Source: Nostoc sp. S4 (GTDB lineage Bacteria; Cyanobacteriota; Cyanobacteriia; Cyanobacteriales; Nostocaceae). Taken from it: a stretch of 64,000 nt of DNA. Below, one piece after another: positions 45,222-54,835 of the stretch. The position numbers were made by a program, and so were the translations under genes. The DNA lies in the NCBI GenBank assembly GCA_029379225.1, contig JAQYWR010000044.1:1-64000 (forward strand), written 5' to 3'. Within the stretch, counting starts at the first letter, position 1; every line of letters begins with the position of its first letter. The notes under the pieces were generated by a model that worked only from the letters and a program-made list of their open reading frames with translations, did no database searches and had not been told where the DNA came from.

Positions 45222-46181
45222 GTGCAGATAACATTCTTAGGGACGAGTTCCGGTGTACCCACGCGATCGCGCAATGTTTCCAGCGTCGCCCTGAGATTAC
45301 CCCAAAGGGCAGAGCTATGGTTATTTGACTGTGGCGAAGGCACTCAGCATCAAATTTTGCGGAGTGAACTAAAAATCAGTCAACTCTCCCGAATTTTTAT
45401 CACCCACATGCACGGCGACCACATTTTTGGCTTGATGGGACTTCTTGCTACTTGCGGTTTAGCTGGCAATGTAGAACGAATCGACATCTACGGCCCACCT
45501 GGGTTAAATGAATACATTCAAACCGCTTCACGTTACTCCCACACACACTTTTCCTACCCGATTAAAGTCCATGCCATCCGTCCCGGCATCATTTATGAAG
45601 ACGATGACTTCATTGTCAGCTGCGGTAATTTACATCACCGGATTACAGCTTTCGGCTATCGCGTAGCCGAAAAAGACCGCACAGGACGCTTTGATATTGA
45701 AAAAGCCAAAGCGTTGCAAATTCCTCCCGGTCGCATTTACGGTCAACTCAAGCGCGGTGAAACAGTAACCCTTAACGATGGACGCGTGATTCATGGCGTC
45801 GAATTGTGCGGCCCTACAGAAATTGGTCGCAAGATTGCTTATTGTACAGACACCATTTTTTGTGATGGCGCAGTGGAATTAGCTGATGATGCAGATGTAT
45901 TAATTCACGAAGCCACCTTTGCCCATCAAGATGCAGATATGGCTTTTCAGCGATTGCATTCCACAAGCACAATGGCAGCCCAAACAGCTTTAGCTGCTGG
46001 GGCACATCGGCTGATTATGACCCATTTTAGTCCCCGCTATGCTCCTGGAAATAACTTAGAGTTAAAGGATCTGCTTCAGGAAGCTCGGACAATTTTTCCT
46101 CGGACTGACATGGCTTATGATTTCATGGTTCATGAAATACCCAGGCGGCGGGAAGTGGAATTAACCAAAGTAGGCGTGTGA
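45222..46181 (+). CDS. rnz: ribonuclease Z (tRNA 3' endonuclease)
   Basis: From GTG 45222 the product is 319 residues. It is a metallo-beta-lactamase-fold nuclease with LFDCGEGTQHQ and the zinc motif THMHGDH (His62, His64, Asp66, His67). Later metal ligands lie in a CTDT segment, in LIHEATF and in MTHFSPRY. It has the flexible-arm insertion (about 150-180). It cleaves the 3' trailer of tRNA precursors; neither tRNA in this window encodes CCA, so this step is needed. The length matches bacterial long-form RNase Z. A MITE ends 90 bases upstream and may supply part of the promoter region. Confidence 0.93.
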   Translation: MQITFLGTSSGVPTRSRNVSSVALRLPQRAELWLFDCGEGTQHQILRSELKISQLSRIFITHMHGDHIFGLMGLLATCGLAGNVERIDIYGPPGLNEYIQTASRYSHTHFSYPIKVHAIRPGIIYEDDDFIVSCGNLHHRITAFGYRVAEKDRTGRFDIEKAKALQIPPGRIYGQLKRGETVTLNDGRVIHGVELCGPTEIGRKIAYCTDTIFCDGAVELADDADVLIHEATFAHQDADMAFQRLHSTSTMAAQTALAAGAHRLIMTHFSPRYAPGNNLELKDLLQEARTIFPRTDMAYDFMVHEIPRRREVELTKVGV

Positions 46182-46217
46182 ATTTGACACTAATTTTTGA
46201 GTAATTAAATTATGCTT

Positions 46218-46239
46218 GGGGCGCATAACTGTACGCCCC
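46218..46239 (+). terminator. GC-rich hairpin after rnz
   Basis: GGGGCG and CGCCCC form a 6-bp stem around CATAACTGTA. There is no U tract, so it is at best a weak terminator; it also resembles a dispersed Nostoc hairpin repeat. Confidence 0.35.
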
Positions 46240-46401
46240 TACAAGGAATTGTGGTTCAAATAGATGAAAAAAACTGTAAAATTATAGCAAGCGAATTAAA
46301 GGTTAGGACATAATGACAAGCCTGGATGTTAGGAACAGTAATGTTTTACCTCCAGCATAGCTGCCTTCTGTCTCCAGCAAGAACTGCTATATCTTTGGCA
46401 T

Positions 46402-47220
46402 TTAGATAATCGCAATATTGGTGTTGCTCAAGGCAGGACTGCCGGATAAGGCGGCAATCTGTAGTGGTGCGGAACCTCCTAAGCTGCCATCGGCATCATA
46501 GAACAAAGCTCCAGTCGATGTATTATAAATTAACCGCTGATTTGTTGTGTTTGCTGTGGTAATGCCCGCACCGGAACGAAAACGGTCTGGGGTGAGGGTG
46601 CCTGCGACTAATCCGCCACCAAAGCCGGCAGCAGATATCTGAATCTTGTCGCCACCAGAGCAGCTGAAGCCATTAATCGTATCCAGGCGATCGCTAGGAG
46701 CTGTAAACCGATACGTATCTGCCCCATCACCTCCGGTTAGCGCATCATTTCTACTACCACCAACCAGTAGGTCATTGCCAGTACCACCGATGAGTATATC
46801 GTTGCCGTTACCACCCGTAATTGTGTCATTGCCCCCAGCCCCATTCAGGTTATCATTGCCACTACCGCCAGCGATCGAGTTGTTAAGAGCATCCCCAGTA
46901 AACACTCGTCCCAGATCGTTAAGCGTCAGACGGTAGTCTCCTGTAGCCCCGGAACCAGCGACATCGCCAACACCCGTCACAGCGCTGTAATTGGAGTTCG
47001 GGCTAAGGGACACGCCAACGTAGTATGTGCCCGCTTGAGTAAATGTATAAGCCAAGTAAGAAAACTGGCTAGAACCTTCACCCGGCGCCGCTCCATCGTT
47101 GTTAGCCGCCAGTTGTGTGCCGCTGGAATTGAAGACCCTGAGGTAGGTGTTGAGGTTTGACCCATTGCGAGAATCCACATCAAACCCCACCTGCTGCCCA
47201 GCACAGACCGTAAACTTCAC
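46402..47220 (-). CDS. PPC-domain plus RTX calcium-binding repeat protein, probably 5'-truncated
   Basis: The 272-residue frame begins at a GTG in the middle of a pre-peptidase C-terminal (PPC) domain (FTVCAGQQVGFDVDSRNGSN through YRLTL, about 1-105). The domain clearly continues upstream in frame to about 47302 without a start codon, ending at a TAA at 47305-47307. After it come RTX nonapeptides (about 115-165, GGSGNDNLNGAGGNDTITGG) and a C-terminal region typical of type I secreted RTX proteins (DRFRSGAG, then LIYNTSTGALFYDADGSLGG). The missing N-terminus suggests a remnant of a larger secreted enzyme. It could still be exported through its C-terminal signal if it is translated. Confidence 0.65.
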   Translation of the reverse strand: MKFTVCAGQQVGFDVDSRNGSNLNTYLRVFNSSGTQLAANNDGAAPGEGSSQFSYLAYTFTQAGTYYVGVSLSPNSNYSAVTGVGDVAGSGATGDYRLTLNDLGRVFTGDALNNSIAGGSGNDNLNGAGGNDTITGGNGNDILIGGTGNDLLVGGSRNDALTGGDGADTYRFTAPSDRLDTINGFSCSGGDKIQISAAGFGGGLVAGTLTPDRFRSGAGITTANTTNQRLIYNTSTGALFYDADGSLGGSAPLQIAALSGSPALSNTNIAII

Positions 47221-47304
47221 CAGATCGGTATCAGTTTGGGGATCGAGTGAAAAGTCAACAAACTGGCCTAATGTCTTAATATTCGCTGAACGTATTGTTA
47301 CTGT

Positions 47305-48386
47305 TTAGGCACAAAATTGGAGAAAAATACTCAACTTTATGAGAAGATAACAAAGCGAATAGCTGTCAAAATCCTTTGCTTGTAAGGTAAAACAACGGTT
47401 TGACATTTTTTATGAGATTTTCGTCAGGGGATAATATTGTTTTAATTACTTCGTTTTTTTTGGAGTCAATATATTAAATTGATGTAAGGCTGGGCTGTTT
47501 TGAGGCAATCGCCTGATACCAATTCATAATTTGCAATTCGCAATGACGCTCGTTCCTCACTAACGCTTCGCTATCGCTACCGCTCCGCTAGTGCAATTTG
47601 CAATTAAAAAACTTAAATACAGCAAGGCTTTGAGGGTTTGCATCTGTTTCATGATTTTAGTGAGTTGGTATGAACCCTCTTTTGTTACCTTCGGCAGAGA
47701 ATAATCTGAAACCCATATTTTTACGTCTTTTTTCAACAAAGGGGTTTAAATGACAAAGTGGATATACGATCGCCCAGTTCATTATTTTGTTTAGCGTTCA
47801 GAGTTGGGTATGATTTTTATCTCCCTGTAGTAACAAAAGAGGGATGAAATAACTTGCAATCAATACCCTCATAGTACTGAACAAGCTCAATTTCAAGGTT
47901 TGCTAGCTCAACTCATAACATCCAACAAATAAACAGTAATTAATTTTGCTCAGTTAAGTTAACTAGTTAACCACTAATTTATAGTTAACTAAGTGTATCA
48001 ATAATGTAAAAATATTATTATTTAAATATTTTTACTAATATGTTTTCTAAATTACCAGTTACAAAAAATAACTTTGATATATAGTAATATTGCAGACTAT
48101 AACAGTTTTTATCTCAATCTGCTATAAAAATAATTAATTTTTTGTCAAGATTTTTTCTATAAATGAATATTTATTGAAATTTTGTTCTTCTAATACTGAT
48201 TTAAAATTTATATCCAGGAATTGATAAACATGAAAACGTTATTTGACATAATCTTATCCCAAGTGGTTTAATTTTTGGCACAATAATTAAGTATTATGTT
48301 CTGGTTCTAGGTGTAAAAAACTCATTGAAAAAAATGTTTATCGCAATCTTTCAAATATATTCTTTTAATATTAGAGGAGTTTGATA
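47305..48386. other. 1.1-kb AT-rich intergenic region
   Basis: No gene is supported. At about 47520-47610 an AATTTGCAATT motif flanks a GC-rich core (ACGCTTCGCTATCGCTACCG), an interspersed-repeat type. At about 47955-48000 GTTAAGTTAACTAGTTAACC and a nearby TAGTTAACTAAG form a cluster of GTTAAC palindromes that could bind a regulator. The last 300 bases are presumably the promoter of the polysaccharide gene. Confidence 0.45.
48374..48379 (+). promoter_or_regulatory. ribosome-binding site fixing the GTG start at 48387
   Basis: GAGGAG lies 7 bases before GTG 48387, whereas a TTG at 48381 would lie only one base after it. This decides the start. Confidence 0.7.
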
Positions 48387-50558
48387 GTGGTTAAGACTAG
48401 TCTGAATCAAGAGCAACAAGTTACTACCTCAGCAAAAAGCGGGGTTGACATCAGACAACTACCTACTATTTTGCTTCGTCAACGCTTAGTTATTTTGGGG
48501 ATTTCTTGTGTAGTCATGTCAGTTGCCAGCTTCTTTGCTGTCAAAGCCAAACCTAGTTATCAAAGCCAGATGCAGATACTGGTGAGTTCTAATGTATCCC
48601 AAGAAACACAGTCAGATAATATTGCACAAGAGGCAAACACCAAAACTGCTGATTACAGTACTCAGATAAAACTTATACTGAGTACCAAACTGCTTCAAAA
48701 AGCCGTAGATTTACTTCATTCTGATTATCCTGATATTACCTTAGAATATATCAAAGGTCAAAGAGAATCCAATCAAATAACACCTCTAAAAGTCACCCAA
48801 GAACAGGCAAATACAGGAGCTAATCAAGTTTTAAGTGAAGTATTTGAAGTTTCCTTTAATGATGACGATCCAGTTAAAGCACAAAGAGTACTTCAAGCTT
48901 TACAGAAAGTCTATCAAAACTACAACACAGAACAACAAAAAGAGCGTTTGGCTCGGGGACTGGCTTTTGTTAATAACCGCCTACCCGAACTCAAAAAAGA
49001 AGTCACTCAAGCTGATAAAAATTTAGAGCAGTTTCGCAAGAAACATAATTTACTCGACCCAGAAGCACAAAGTAAAATTCTGCTACAATCTCTAGCTGAT
49101 ATTCAACAACAGCTACAAACTACTCGTGCCCAGCTTGAAGATGTAAACGCTCGCTACAGTAGTCTCCAACAACAAATAGCTTCCTCTTCCCAACAAAATA
49201 GCCAACTTACTGCTCGTTTAAATCAGTCAAGCCGCTACCAGACGCTATTAAATGAAATTCAAAAAACTGAACTAGCCTTAGCTAAGGAACGGTTGCGTTA
49301 TACAGATGATTATCCATCAGTAGAAAAACTCAAACAGCAACGCCAAAATCAACTAACACTGTTACGGCAAGAAGTGAGAACTATTACTAATACTAGTACT
49401 AAGGTAGAACCACTCTCAAAAGCGCCGATGGCAGATATCGATCCCAATCTAGTAGACGAATTTATCTTACTACAGACAAATGTTTTAGGACTAACTGCTA
49501 ATGAAAAAAGTTTAGTGCAGTCAGAACAGCAAGTTCGTTCTGAGCTTGACAAATATCCAAACCTGACAGCAGAATATAATCGTCTGCGGCAAAAGGTAGA
49601 AACTAGTCATAAAACCTTGGAACAACTGCTTCAGGCACAACAGTCATCAGGAATGAAAATTGCTCAGGAAGGATATAACTGGCAAGTTTTGGAAGAACCT
49701 ACTTTGGGTACTTATGTAGGAAATGGCAGATTATTCTTTTTGCTTGGGGGAGGACTATTTGGACCGATTTTGGGTATTTTAATAGCCTTGATGATAGAAA
49801 AGTATAATGATACTATTTACACTACAGTAGATTTCAATAAACTGACAAATCTGCGCGTATTGGGAACCGTACCAAAATTGCGATCGCTTGGTAGTCAAAA
49901 GCGCTTTTTCAATCGGTCTTGGAATCAGCAACGAAGTTTACCTCCGGCAATGGTAGAACCCAGCGCCAAGTTACCTGTCCATGAAACTTTGGACATGATC
50001 TACCAAAACATTAAAATATTAAAATATCCCTTACCCTTCAAATCCTTGATGTTGACTTCAGCGCTACCAGGAGAAGGGAAGACAACTTTAGTATTAGGGC
50101 TAGTGGCTAGTGCTACCCGAATGCATCGACGGGTGTTAGTAATTGACGTTAACTTGCAAAATCCTAACCTGCATAAAATATTAGAACTCTCCAATGATTG
50201 GGGACTATCTCTGTTATTACTTGATGAGACAACTAGCGATTTTCAAGATTACATTCAACCCATTCACCCGTTCATTGATATTTTGACTGCTGGGCCTGTT
50301 CCAGACGATCGGGTGAAGCTGCTGAGTTCTCAGAGAATGAAAGAACTAATTGAATTGTTTGAAGAAAATTATGACTTAGTACTGATAGATGCTCCATCAA
50401 TTTTAGCCACAGTTGATGCTAGAATTATCGCCTCTTTTTGCAATGCGATCGTCATGGTAGAACGCATGGGGAAAGTAAAGGGAACTCAATTGATTCAAGC
50501 TATTGAAATTTTAAGTAAGTTGAATTTAATTGGAATTATCGCTAATGATGTAAAATAG
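48387..50558 (+). CDS. Wzc-like polysaccharide co-polymerase with tyrosine-kinase ATPase domain
   Basis: The start is GTG 48387, two codons inside a longer TTG frame. The 723-residue protein has a Wzz-type membrane unit. TM1 is at about 35-55 and a long periplasmic coiled coil spans about 70-430. TM2 is at about 450-472 (LFFLLGGGLFGPILGILIAL) and is followed by a cytoplasmic BY-kinase-like ATPase. Walker A lies in SALPGEGKTT, Walker A' in VLVIDVNLQNPNLHK and Walker B in LVLIDAPS. The usual C-terminal Tyr cluster is absent, so autophosphorylation may be lost. It should set chain length in exopolysaccharide or capsule export. No glycosyltransferases are adjacent, so its partner locus is elsewhere. 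Confidence 0.88.
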   Translation: MVKTSLNQEQQVTTSAKSGVDIRQLPTILLRQRLVILGISCVVMSVASFFAVKAKPSYQSQMQILVSSNVSQETQSDNIAQEANTKTADYSTQIKLILSTKLLQKAVDLLHSDYPDITLEYIKGQRESNQITPLKVTQEQANTGANQVLSEVFEVSFNDDDPVKAQRVLQALQKVYQNYNTEQQKERLARGLAFVNNRLPELKKEVTQADKNLEQFRKKHNLLDPEAQSKILLQSLADIQQQLQTTRAQLEDVNARYSSLQQQIASSSQQNSQLTARLNQSSRYQTLLNEIQKTELALAKERLRYTDDYPSVEKLKQQRQNQLTLLRQEVRTITNTSTKVEPLSKAPMADIDPNLVDEFILLQTNVLGLTANEKSLVQSEQQVRSELDKYPNLTAEYNRLRQKVETSHKTLEQLLQAQQSSGMKIAQEGYNWQVLEEPTLGTYVGNGRLFFLLGGGLFGPILGILIALMIEKYNDTIYTTVDFNKLTNLRVLGTVPKLRSLGSQKRFFNRSWNQQRSLPPAMVEPSAKLPVHETLDMIYQNIKILKYPLPFKSLMLTSALPGEGKTTLVLGLVASATRMHRRVLVIDVNLQNPNLHKILELSNDWGLSLLLLDETTSDFQDYIQPIHPFIDILTAGPVPDDRVKLLSSQRMKELIELFEENYDLVLIDAPSILATVDARIIASFCNAIVMVERMGKVKGTQLIQAIEILSKLNLIGIIANDVK

Positions 50559-51014
50559 TACTAAAAAATATCTATAGGAATCTGATTTGATTCATGAACT
50601 GACTTACGTAAGTAGGCAATAGTAAAAAACAGTTTAACCTGTACTGAGTTTTTTGAAAATCAAATACTAGTGCTACAGGACTCTTATTTGGTTTTTGAAC
50701 TTATTTGCTCCCAGCAGAGAGTGGTGAATAGGGAATCAGCTAGACCAAACGCATCTAAATAGAGACCAGCCTGAATAACCCTCTCCTAAGAAACAAGGCA
50801 GGAGGCAGGAGGCAGAAGGCAGAAGGGAAGAGGATTTGACTTGTTTCTTCTATCCATAACGGAAGCCAGCACGTTCGTAAACAGCTTTTGTCACTTTCGC
50901 AAAAGAATAACCGAATCGAGACTCTGAAGCTTTAATTTAACCAAGCTTTGAGTCTTTATTTTTGAAGACCAGATTGTAGACTTATACATATTCAAGTAAA
51001 GACTGTTTATATTT
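50559..51014. other. intergenic region with GGCAGGA tandem repeats
   Basis: At about 50799-50833 the run GGCAGGAGGCAGGAGGCAGA forms the same purine-rich 7-base repeat seen inside the family 1 elements. No gene is seen in these 456 bases. Confidence 0.5.
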
Positions 51015-51422
51015 ATGACGCTGATTTATGCATTTGTACTGGGGTTAGTTGCGGGATTGCGAGCGTTTACAGCCCCCGCTGCTTTATTCTTGGCACGTGG
51101 CGGTATTGTAGGTATTATTTTGGTTTTCTTTGCTGTAGCTGAGTTGATTGGCGATATGCTGCCGCAAATACCATCTCGCACAAGTCCTCCTGCTTTGATT
51201 GCTCGGATTCTCAGTGGTGGTATTGTGGGATGGATAATTGCTGGAGCAAACAGCAGTTTTGCACTCGTTGGAGCACTGATTGGGGTTGTGGGCGCACTTA
51301 TCGGTGCCTACGGCGGTCGGGCGGTGCGTATAGCAGCCATCGAGCGTATTGGTGCCATCCCATCTGCTCTTGTTGAAGATGTTGTGGCGATCGCTCTTGC
51401 TGCCTTTGTCGTTACCCGTTGA
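51015..51422 (+). CDS. DUF4126-like small membrane protein
   Basis: The 135-residue protein is almost wholly hydrophobic, with about four helices and the Gly/Ala-rich pattern GLVAGLRAFTAPAALFLA at the start. The later segments AELIGDMLPQIPSRTSPPAL and ERIGAIPSALVEDVVAIALA match DUF4126-type proteins as I know them. The function is unknown. It stands alone between repeats. Confidence 0.72.
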   Translation: MTLIYAFVLGLVAGLRAFTAPAALFLARGGIVGIILVFFAVAELIGDMLPQIPSRTSPPALIARILSGGIVGWIIAGANSSFALVGALIGVVGALIGAYGGRAVRIAAIERIGAIPSALVEDVVAIALAAFVVTR

Positions 51423-51529
51423 TGTATCGAATTGTTCCTGGTAAGTGCAATTTCCCCTCACTGTCTGCGATCGCAAGCTAGTTCATATTGCGTTTATAAG
51501 CTATTGATGGTAAAGCAATTGCAACTGGG

Positions 51530-51648
51530 ATCGTGTCCGGCTAATCACTTATAATTACCGCATCTGTGCAAAAATCCCAAAAGCCTCTTTCCCCCAGCAA
51601 GAACTGCTCCCCTGTCTTCTAAATGATAAGTCTTCAACCGGACATGAT
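51530..51648. mobile_element. 119-bp MITE-like element, family 3
   Basis: Ends ATCGTGTCCGG and CCGGACATGAT are 10 of 11 complementary. The adjoining CTAATCACTTATAATTA also recurs near 18174 as ATTAATCACTTTTAATTA after ATCATGTCCG, so the family has at least two copies here. No coding capacity. Confidence 0.65.
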
Positions 51649-51696
51649 ATAACTTCGTAGGGGAATTAAAGTATAGTAGAGTTAATCATCATGAAT

Positions 51697-51870
51697 TTAA
51701 ATAGTTTCACCGTTGGCACGAGTAATACTAAGGGCTTTGAACTCATTGTCGTCATAGTTGCCAACTAAGGTGACTTATTCCCCTACAAATACGTTAATGG
51801 GTTGTCCTAACTGAGGTTCTGCCTCAACGATAATTCGACTCAAAACATCAAATTCAGTTTTCTGTTTCAC
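51697..51870 (-). pseudogene. small gene remnant interrupted by a stop
   Basis: Read from GTG 51870, the frame gives VKQKTEFDVLSRIIVEAEPQ and continues GQPINVFVGE. It then hits TAA at 51775-51777, and the same frame continues VTLVGNYDDNEFKALSITRA to a second stop at 51697. Both halves look like one continuous beta-rich small domain, so a single base change probably created the stop. I cannot name the family. Confidence 0.5.
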
Positions 51871-51878
51871 TAGCTGTC

Positions 51879-52067
51879 ATGTCTATTGAAGCTATAATTC
51901 AACGCCAAGAAAAGTTGACTGAAGTTAAAGTTTACACTGCTGATTCGGTTTTAAAGCAGATGGAATTTGAGTTTCCTGTAACTGAATTTGCTCAAGTTGA
52001 TGCCGCTCGCTCAAGCTTTAGGATTACCAATAACAGCAATAAAGCAGCTGATACGTTATCGGATTGA
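51879..52067 (+). CDS. doubtful 62-residue hypothetical protein
   Basis: ATG 51879 opens a 62-codon frame (MSIEAIIQRQEKLTEVKVYT at its start, ending KAADTLSD). No ribosome site is evident and the start lies 9 bases from the divergent remnant. The composition is plausible for a small soluble protein, but there is no recognisable motif. Confidence 0.25.
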   Translation: MSIEAIIQRQEKLTEVKVYTADSVLKQMEFEFPVTEFAQVDAARSSFRITNNSNKAADTLSD

Positions 52068-52123
52068 GAATTAGCAGACTATTGATAAAGTAAATATTAG
52101 TTGCAAACTGCTGTGGAGACGAC

Positions 52124-52756
52124 ATGATCCGGGTAATGGTAGTTGCTACTTCTTTTGTGGCGCGGGCAGGGTTGTCTGCTGTGGTGAGTAGCAATCCCCA
52201 ATTGACAGTTGTCGGGAGTGCATCAGATTTGGAGGTATTAGCAGCACAAGTCGAACTATTACAACCAGATGTCGTACTCATAGATATCAGCAGTAATTTT
52301 CAACAATCGGTGTGGGAAAAATTGCTGCTAATTTCAGAAGAAAAATACCCATTGCCAATGCTCGTTATCGTTGAAGAATTCGACAGCATCGACTTGGAAA
52401 GGGCTTTACGAGGGGGCATTCGGGGTATATTGCTCAGCAGTAGCACAGAGTCAGAAATAGTCGCTGCTGTGGAGGCGATCGCTGTTGGTTTGATAGTACT
52501 GCACCCAAATGCTGTAGAATTGATACAGACGCAGGAAAAGACAGCAGCAAATCCTGTGCAAAGCTTGACGCCACGGGAGATAGAAGTTTTAGCAATGCTT
52601 GGGTCGGGATTAGGCAATAAAGCGATCGCTAAACGATTGCATATCTCTGAGCATACTGTTAAATTTCATCTCTCATCTATTTTTCAAAAGCTTAGTGTCT
52701 CCAGCCGCACAGAAGCCGTAACTGTGGCTGTAAGACTAGGTTTGATTATGTTGTGA
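52124..52756 (+). CDS. NarL/LuxR-type response regulator with atypical receiver
   Basis: The 210-residue protein has an N-terminal receiver fold with the phospho-acceptor-type Asp in DVVLIDISS. The usual acidic pair at the first strand is replaced (MVVATSF), and the switch region (VIVEEFD, then GIRGILLSSST) lacks the normal Thr/Lys set. Phosphorylation is therefore doubtful. The C-terminal LuxR HTH is intact (about 145-205, LTPREIEVLAMLGSGLGNKA, then HISEHTVKFHLSSIFQKL). It probably regulates transcription in response to a non-phosphoryl signal or through dimerisation. No cognate kinase is adjacent. The nearest gene, a Ser/Thr kinase, is convergent. Confidence 0.85.
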   Translation: MIRVMVVATSFVARAGLSAVVSSNPQLTVVGSASDLEVLAAQVELLQPDVVLIDISSNFQQSVWEKLLLISEEKYPLPMLVIVEEFDSIDLERALRGGIRGILLSSSTESEIVAAVEAIAVGLIVLHPNAVELIQTQEKTAANPVQSLTPREIEVLAMLGSGLGNKAIAKRLHISEHTVKFHLSSIFQKLSVSSRTEAVTVAVRLGLIML

Positions 52757-52851
52757 GCTATGCCGATTTGAGATTTGGGATTTTAGATAATGGAATTGTT
52801 GTTTATGCTGATACCCCATCGTTTTGGGCGCAATAAATCTCAAATCCAAAA

Positions 52852-54306
52852 TTATTTTACTTTCAGTTCTTTAAAAAGGACTCGAGCCATTGGTGCATTT
52901 AAATCTTTACTAGCAAAGGCGCAATAAGCTTGTGGATTGATTTGTCCATAAGTTTTGAGAAAGTTAATACAATTGGCACGGTCTTTAAAGGTGGCTACAT
53001 AAACTATAAATAAATTTTTTTTCTCTAATATATTCGGATAATCTGGTATCCAGAACACTCCTGATTGAGTAATTCCTTGAGTCTGTAAAATTTTCACTTG
53101 CTCGATTGCAGCTTGGAGATTTGGCAAACTTGAATTTGCTACAAAATAAAAAGAATTAGGCAGATTAGCACCGTTTGTAATTGCTGATTCGTGAGTTGTG
53201 CCTATTTGATAATTTGCCCTTCCAGGTGCAAGAGATAACGAAGAATTTTCGGAAAATCCTGGTTTGGGGAGTAGCGAAGATGTACCTTTTTGATATGTGC
53301 CAGATTGAGGAGAATTTGCTAACAAAAGACCAATAATCACACACGCACCGATTAATCCACCGCCGACTAAAGTACTACCAATAAAAATAGCGTTTTGGAT
53401 ACTGCTTTGAGCAGGTGGTAGTTGGATTACAGAATTAGTCAAAGCAGATACTTGACTATATATCGGTACTTTTGGTGCAGTCGAATTGGCAATCGCTTGC
53501 AATGCATCGAGCATTTCTTTGGCAGTAGAATAGCGCTCTCTAACATCAAACTGAGTTGCTTTTTTCAATACTTCCATCAAATTTCGACTGATGGCATCCC
53601 TATTCAAAACTTGCTCTCCAGTGTAGGAGTCTGTCATCAATTCGTGGGGCAATTTTCCCATCAACAAAAAAATAGCTGTCAGCGCCAAACTATACAAGTC
53701 ACTGGCAAATACCGGACGCCCTGCTGCTTGTTCGCTGGGCATAAAACCTGGCGTACCAATAATCATTGAATTACTCACAGTGCCTTCTGGATACATCACT
53801 GTTGCCATCGTTTCTCGCACTGCACCAAAATCAATTAAAATTGGTTTCCCATCAGATGAACGCAGAATAATATTGTCTGGTTTAATATCGCGGTGAATGA
53901 TACCTTTGCTATGTACAAAGTCCAGCAGTTTCAATAGATTAATTAATATGGGAACTACTTCACTTTCACTCAAACAACCGTTTTGTTTTACTTGTTGATT
54001 GAGGGTTTGTCCAGAAATCCATTCTTGTACAAGGTAGAATTGCCCATCTGCTTGAAAGTAAGCGTATAAAGTGGGAATTTGATTGCTACTTCCCCCCAAT
54101 TCTTCTAAAATTGCAGCTTCTCTTTGAAATCGCCTTTGGACTAACTGGTAAACGTCTGGGTTGTCGGTAACTGGTTTGAGTTGCTTAATTACACAACGTC
54201 GTCCCGAAGGCATTTGGGTATCTTCGGCTAAGAATGTTTCACAAAATCCACCAGTTCCAAGTACGCTAATTATCCGATAGCGATCGTTCAAAAGTGTTGA
54301 TATCAT
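52852..54306 (-). CDS. Ser/Thr protein kinase (Hanks type) with membrane anchor
   Basis: The 484-residue protein has an N-terminal kinase domain (about 8-270). The Gly-rich loop is VLGTGGFCETFLAED, Lys41 lies in CVIKQLKP, and the catalytic loop is HRDIKPDN with Asp140. The metal motif is DFG (159-161) and the activation segment contains GTPGFMPSEQ. One membrane helix (about 308-333, AIFIGSTLVGGGLIGACVII) leads to an extracytoplasmic C-terminal domain of about 150 residues. Its last part (NLFIVYVATFKDRANCINFL) resembles a SPOR-like fold and could sense the cell wall. All catalytic residues are present, so it should be active. It is transcribed alone. Confidence 0.9.
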   Translation of the reverse strand: MISTLLNDRYRIISVLGTGGFCETFLAEDTQMPSGRRCVIKQLKPVTDNPDVYQLVQRRFQREAAILEELGGSSNQIPTLYAYFQADGQFYLVQEWISGQTLNQQVKQNGCLSESEVVPILINLLKLLDFVHSKGIIHRDIKPDNIILRSSDGKPILIDFGAVRETMATVMYPEGTVSNSMIIGTPGFMPSEQAAGRPVFASDLYSLALTAIFLLMGKLPHELMTDSYTGEQVLNRDAISRNLMEVLKKATQFDVRERYSTAKEMLDALQAIANSTAPKVPIYSQVSALTNSVIQLPPAQSSIQNAIFIGSTLVGGGLIGACVIIGLLLANSPQSGTYQKGTSSLLPKPGFSENSSLSLAPGRANYQIGTTHESAITNGANLPNSFYFVANSSLPNLQAAIEQVKILQTQGITQSGVFWIPDYPNILEKKNLFIVYVATFKDRANCINFLKTYGQINPQAYCAFASKDLNAPMARVLFKELKVK

Positions 54307-54835
54307 TTTGTTTGCTTGACTCAGGTTTTGGAAGCACTCTTGAGAATTAACAACCTACAACTGCCTATTTTGAGAACTTTGGTCGTGCATAGTTTTTGCT
54401 CGTTATTAATTTGTCATCTGTAAACTAGAATGCATTAGCTGCATGGTGATTTTAAGTATCTAATTTTGAGTATCTAAGTATGAGAATATCACAATTCGCA
54501 CTTTTTATTAAAATACCCAAACAGAAATAAACACTATCACAGCTATAGATAATTTGTAATTATTATTCGGCATTGGTATGGGGGATATAAAAGACACAAA
54601 GACAGGAGTTATATTAAGTTAGTTTAATTTTTGAATCTTAGGAAGTCACAAGCTTTTAGTTGTCTTTGTATCCATCGAGCTGTGTATTAGCCCTAATTAC
54701 TAAGTGTTCGTCCAAACTTGAGCTTATTTTCTCATACCCAATGGCTAATGTCCAATTTTCAACTCCTAAGAATTACTCAAAAGTGATAAAAAATTAAAGC
54801 ATAAGCTTCAGTTAGGGTTCCAAGCAGATATAGCT
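54307..54835. promoter_or_regulatory. divergent intergenic region
   Basis: These 529 AT-rich bases lie between the Ser/Thr kinase and the divergent chemoreceptor gene. AGTATCTAA-type direct repeats occur near 54455-54480. No gene, hairpin or recognisable operator was found. Confidence 0.35.

Larger units (their letters stand above)
51423..52123. other. decayed intergenic region
   Basis: This 700-base stretch contains a MITE-like element, a small interrupted minus-strand frame and a doubtful 62-codon plus-strand frame; each is listed separately. It looks like a site of gene loss. Confidence 0.5.

Noticed and set aside
47505..47615. AATTTGCAATT-flanked GC-rich block as a transposon
   Set aside because: The flanks are short and imperfect and the core is a common interspersed repeat type, so the borders cannot be defined.
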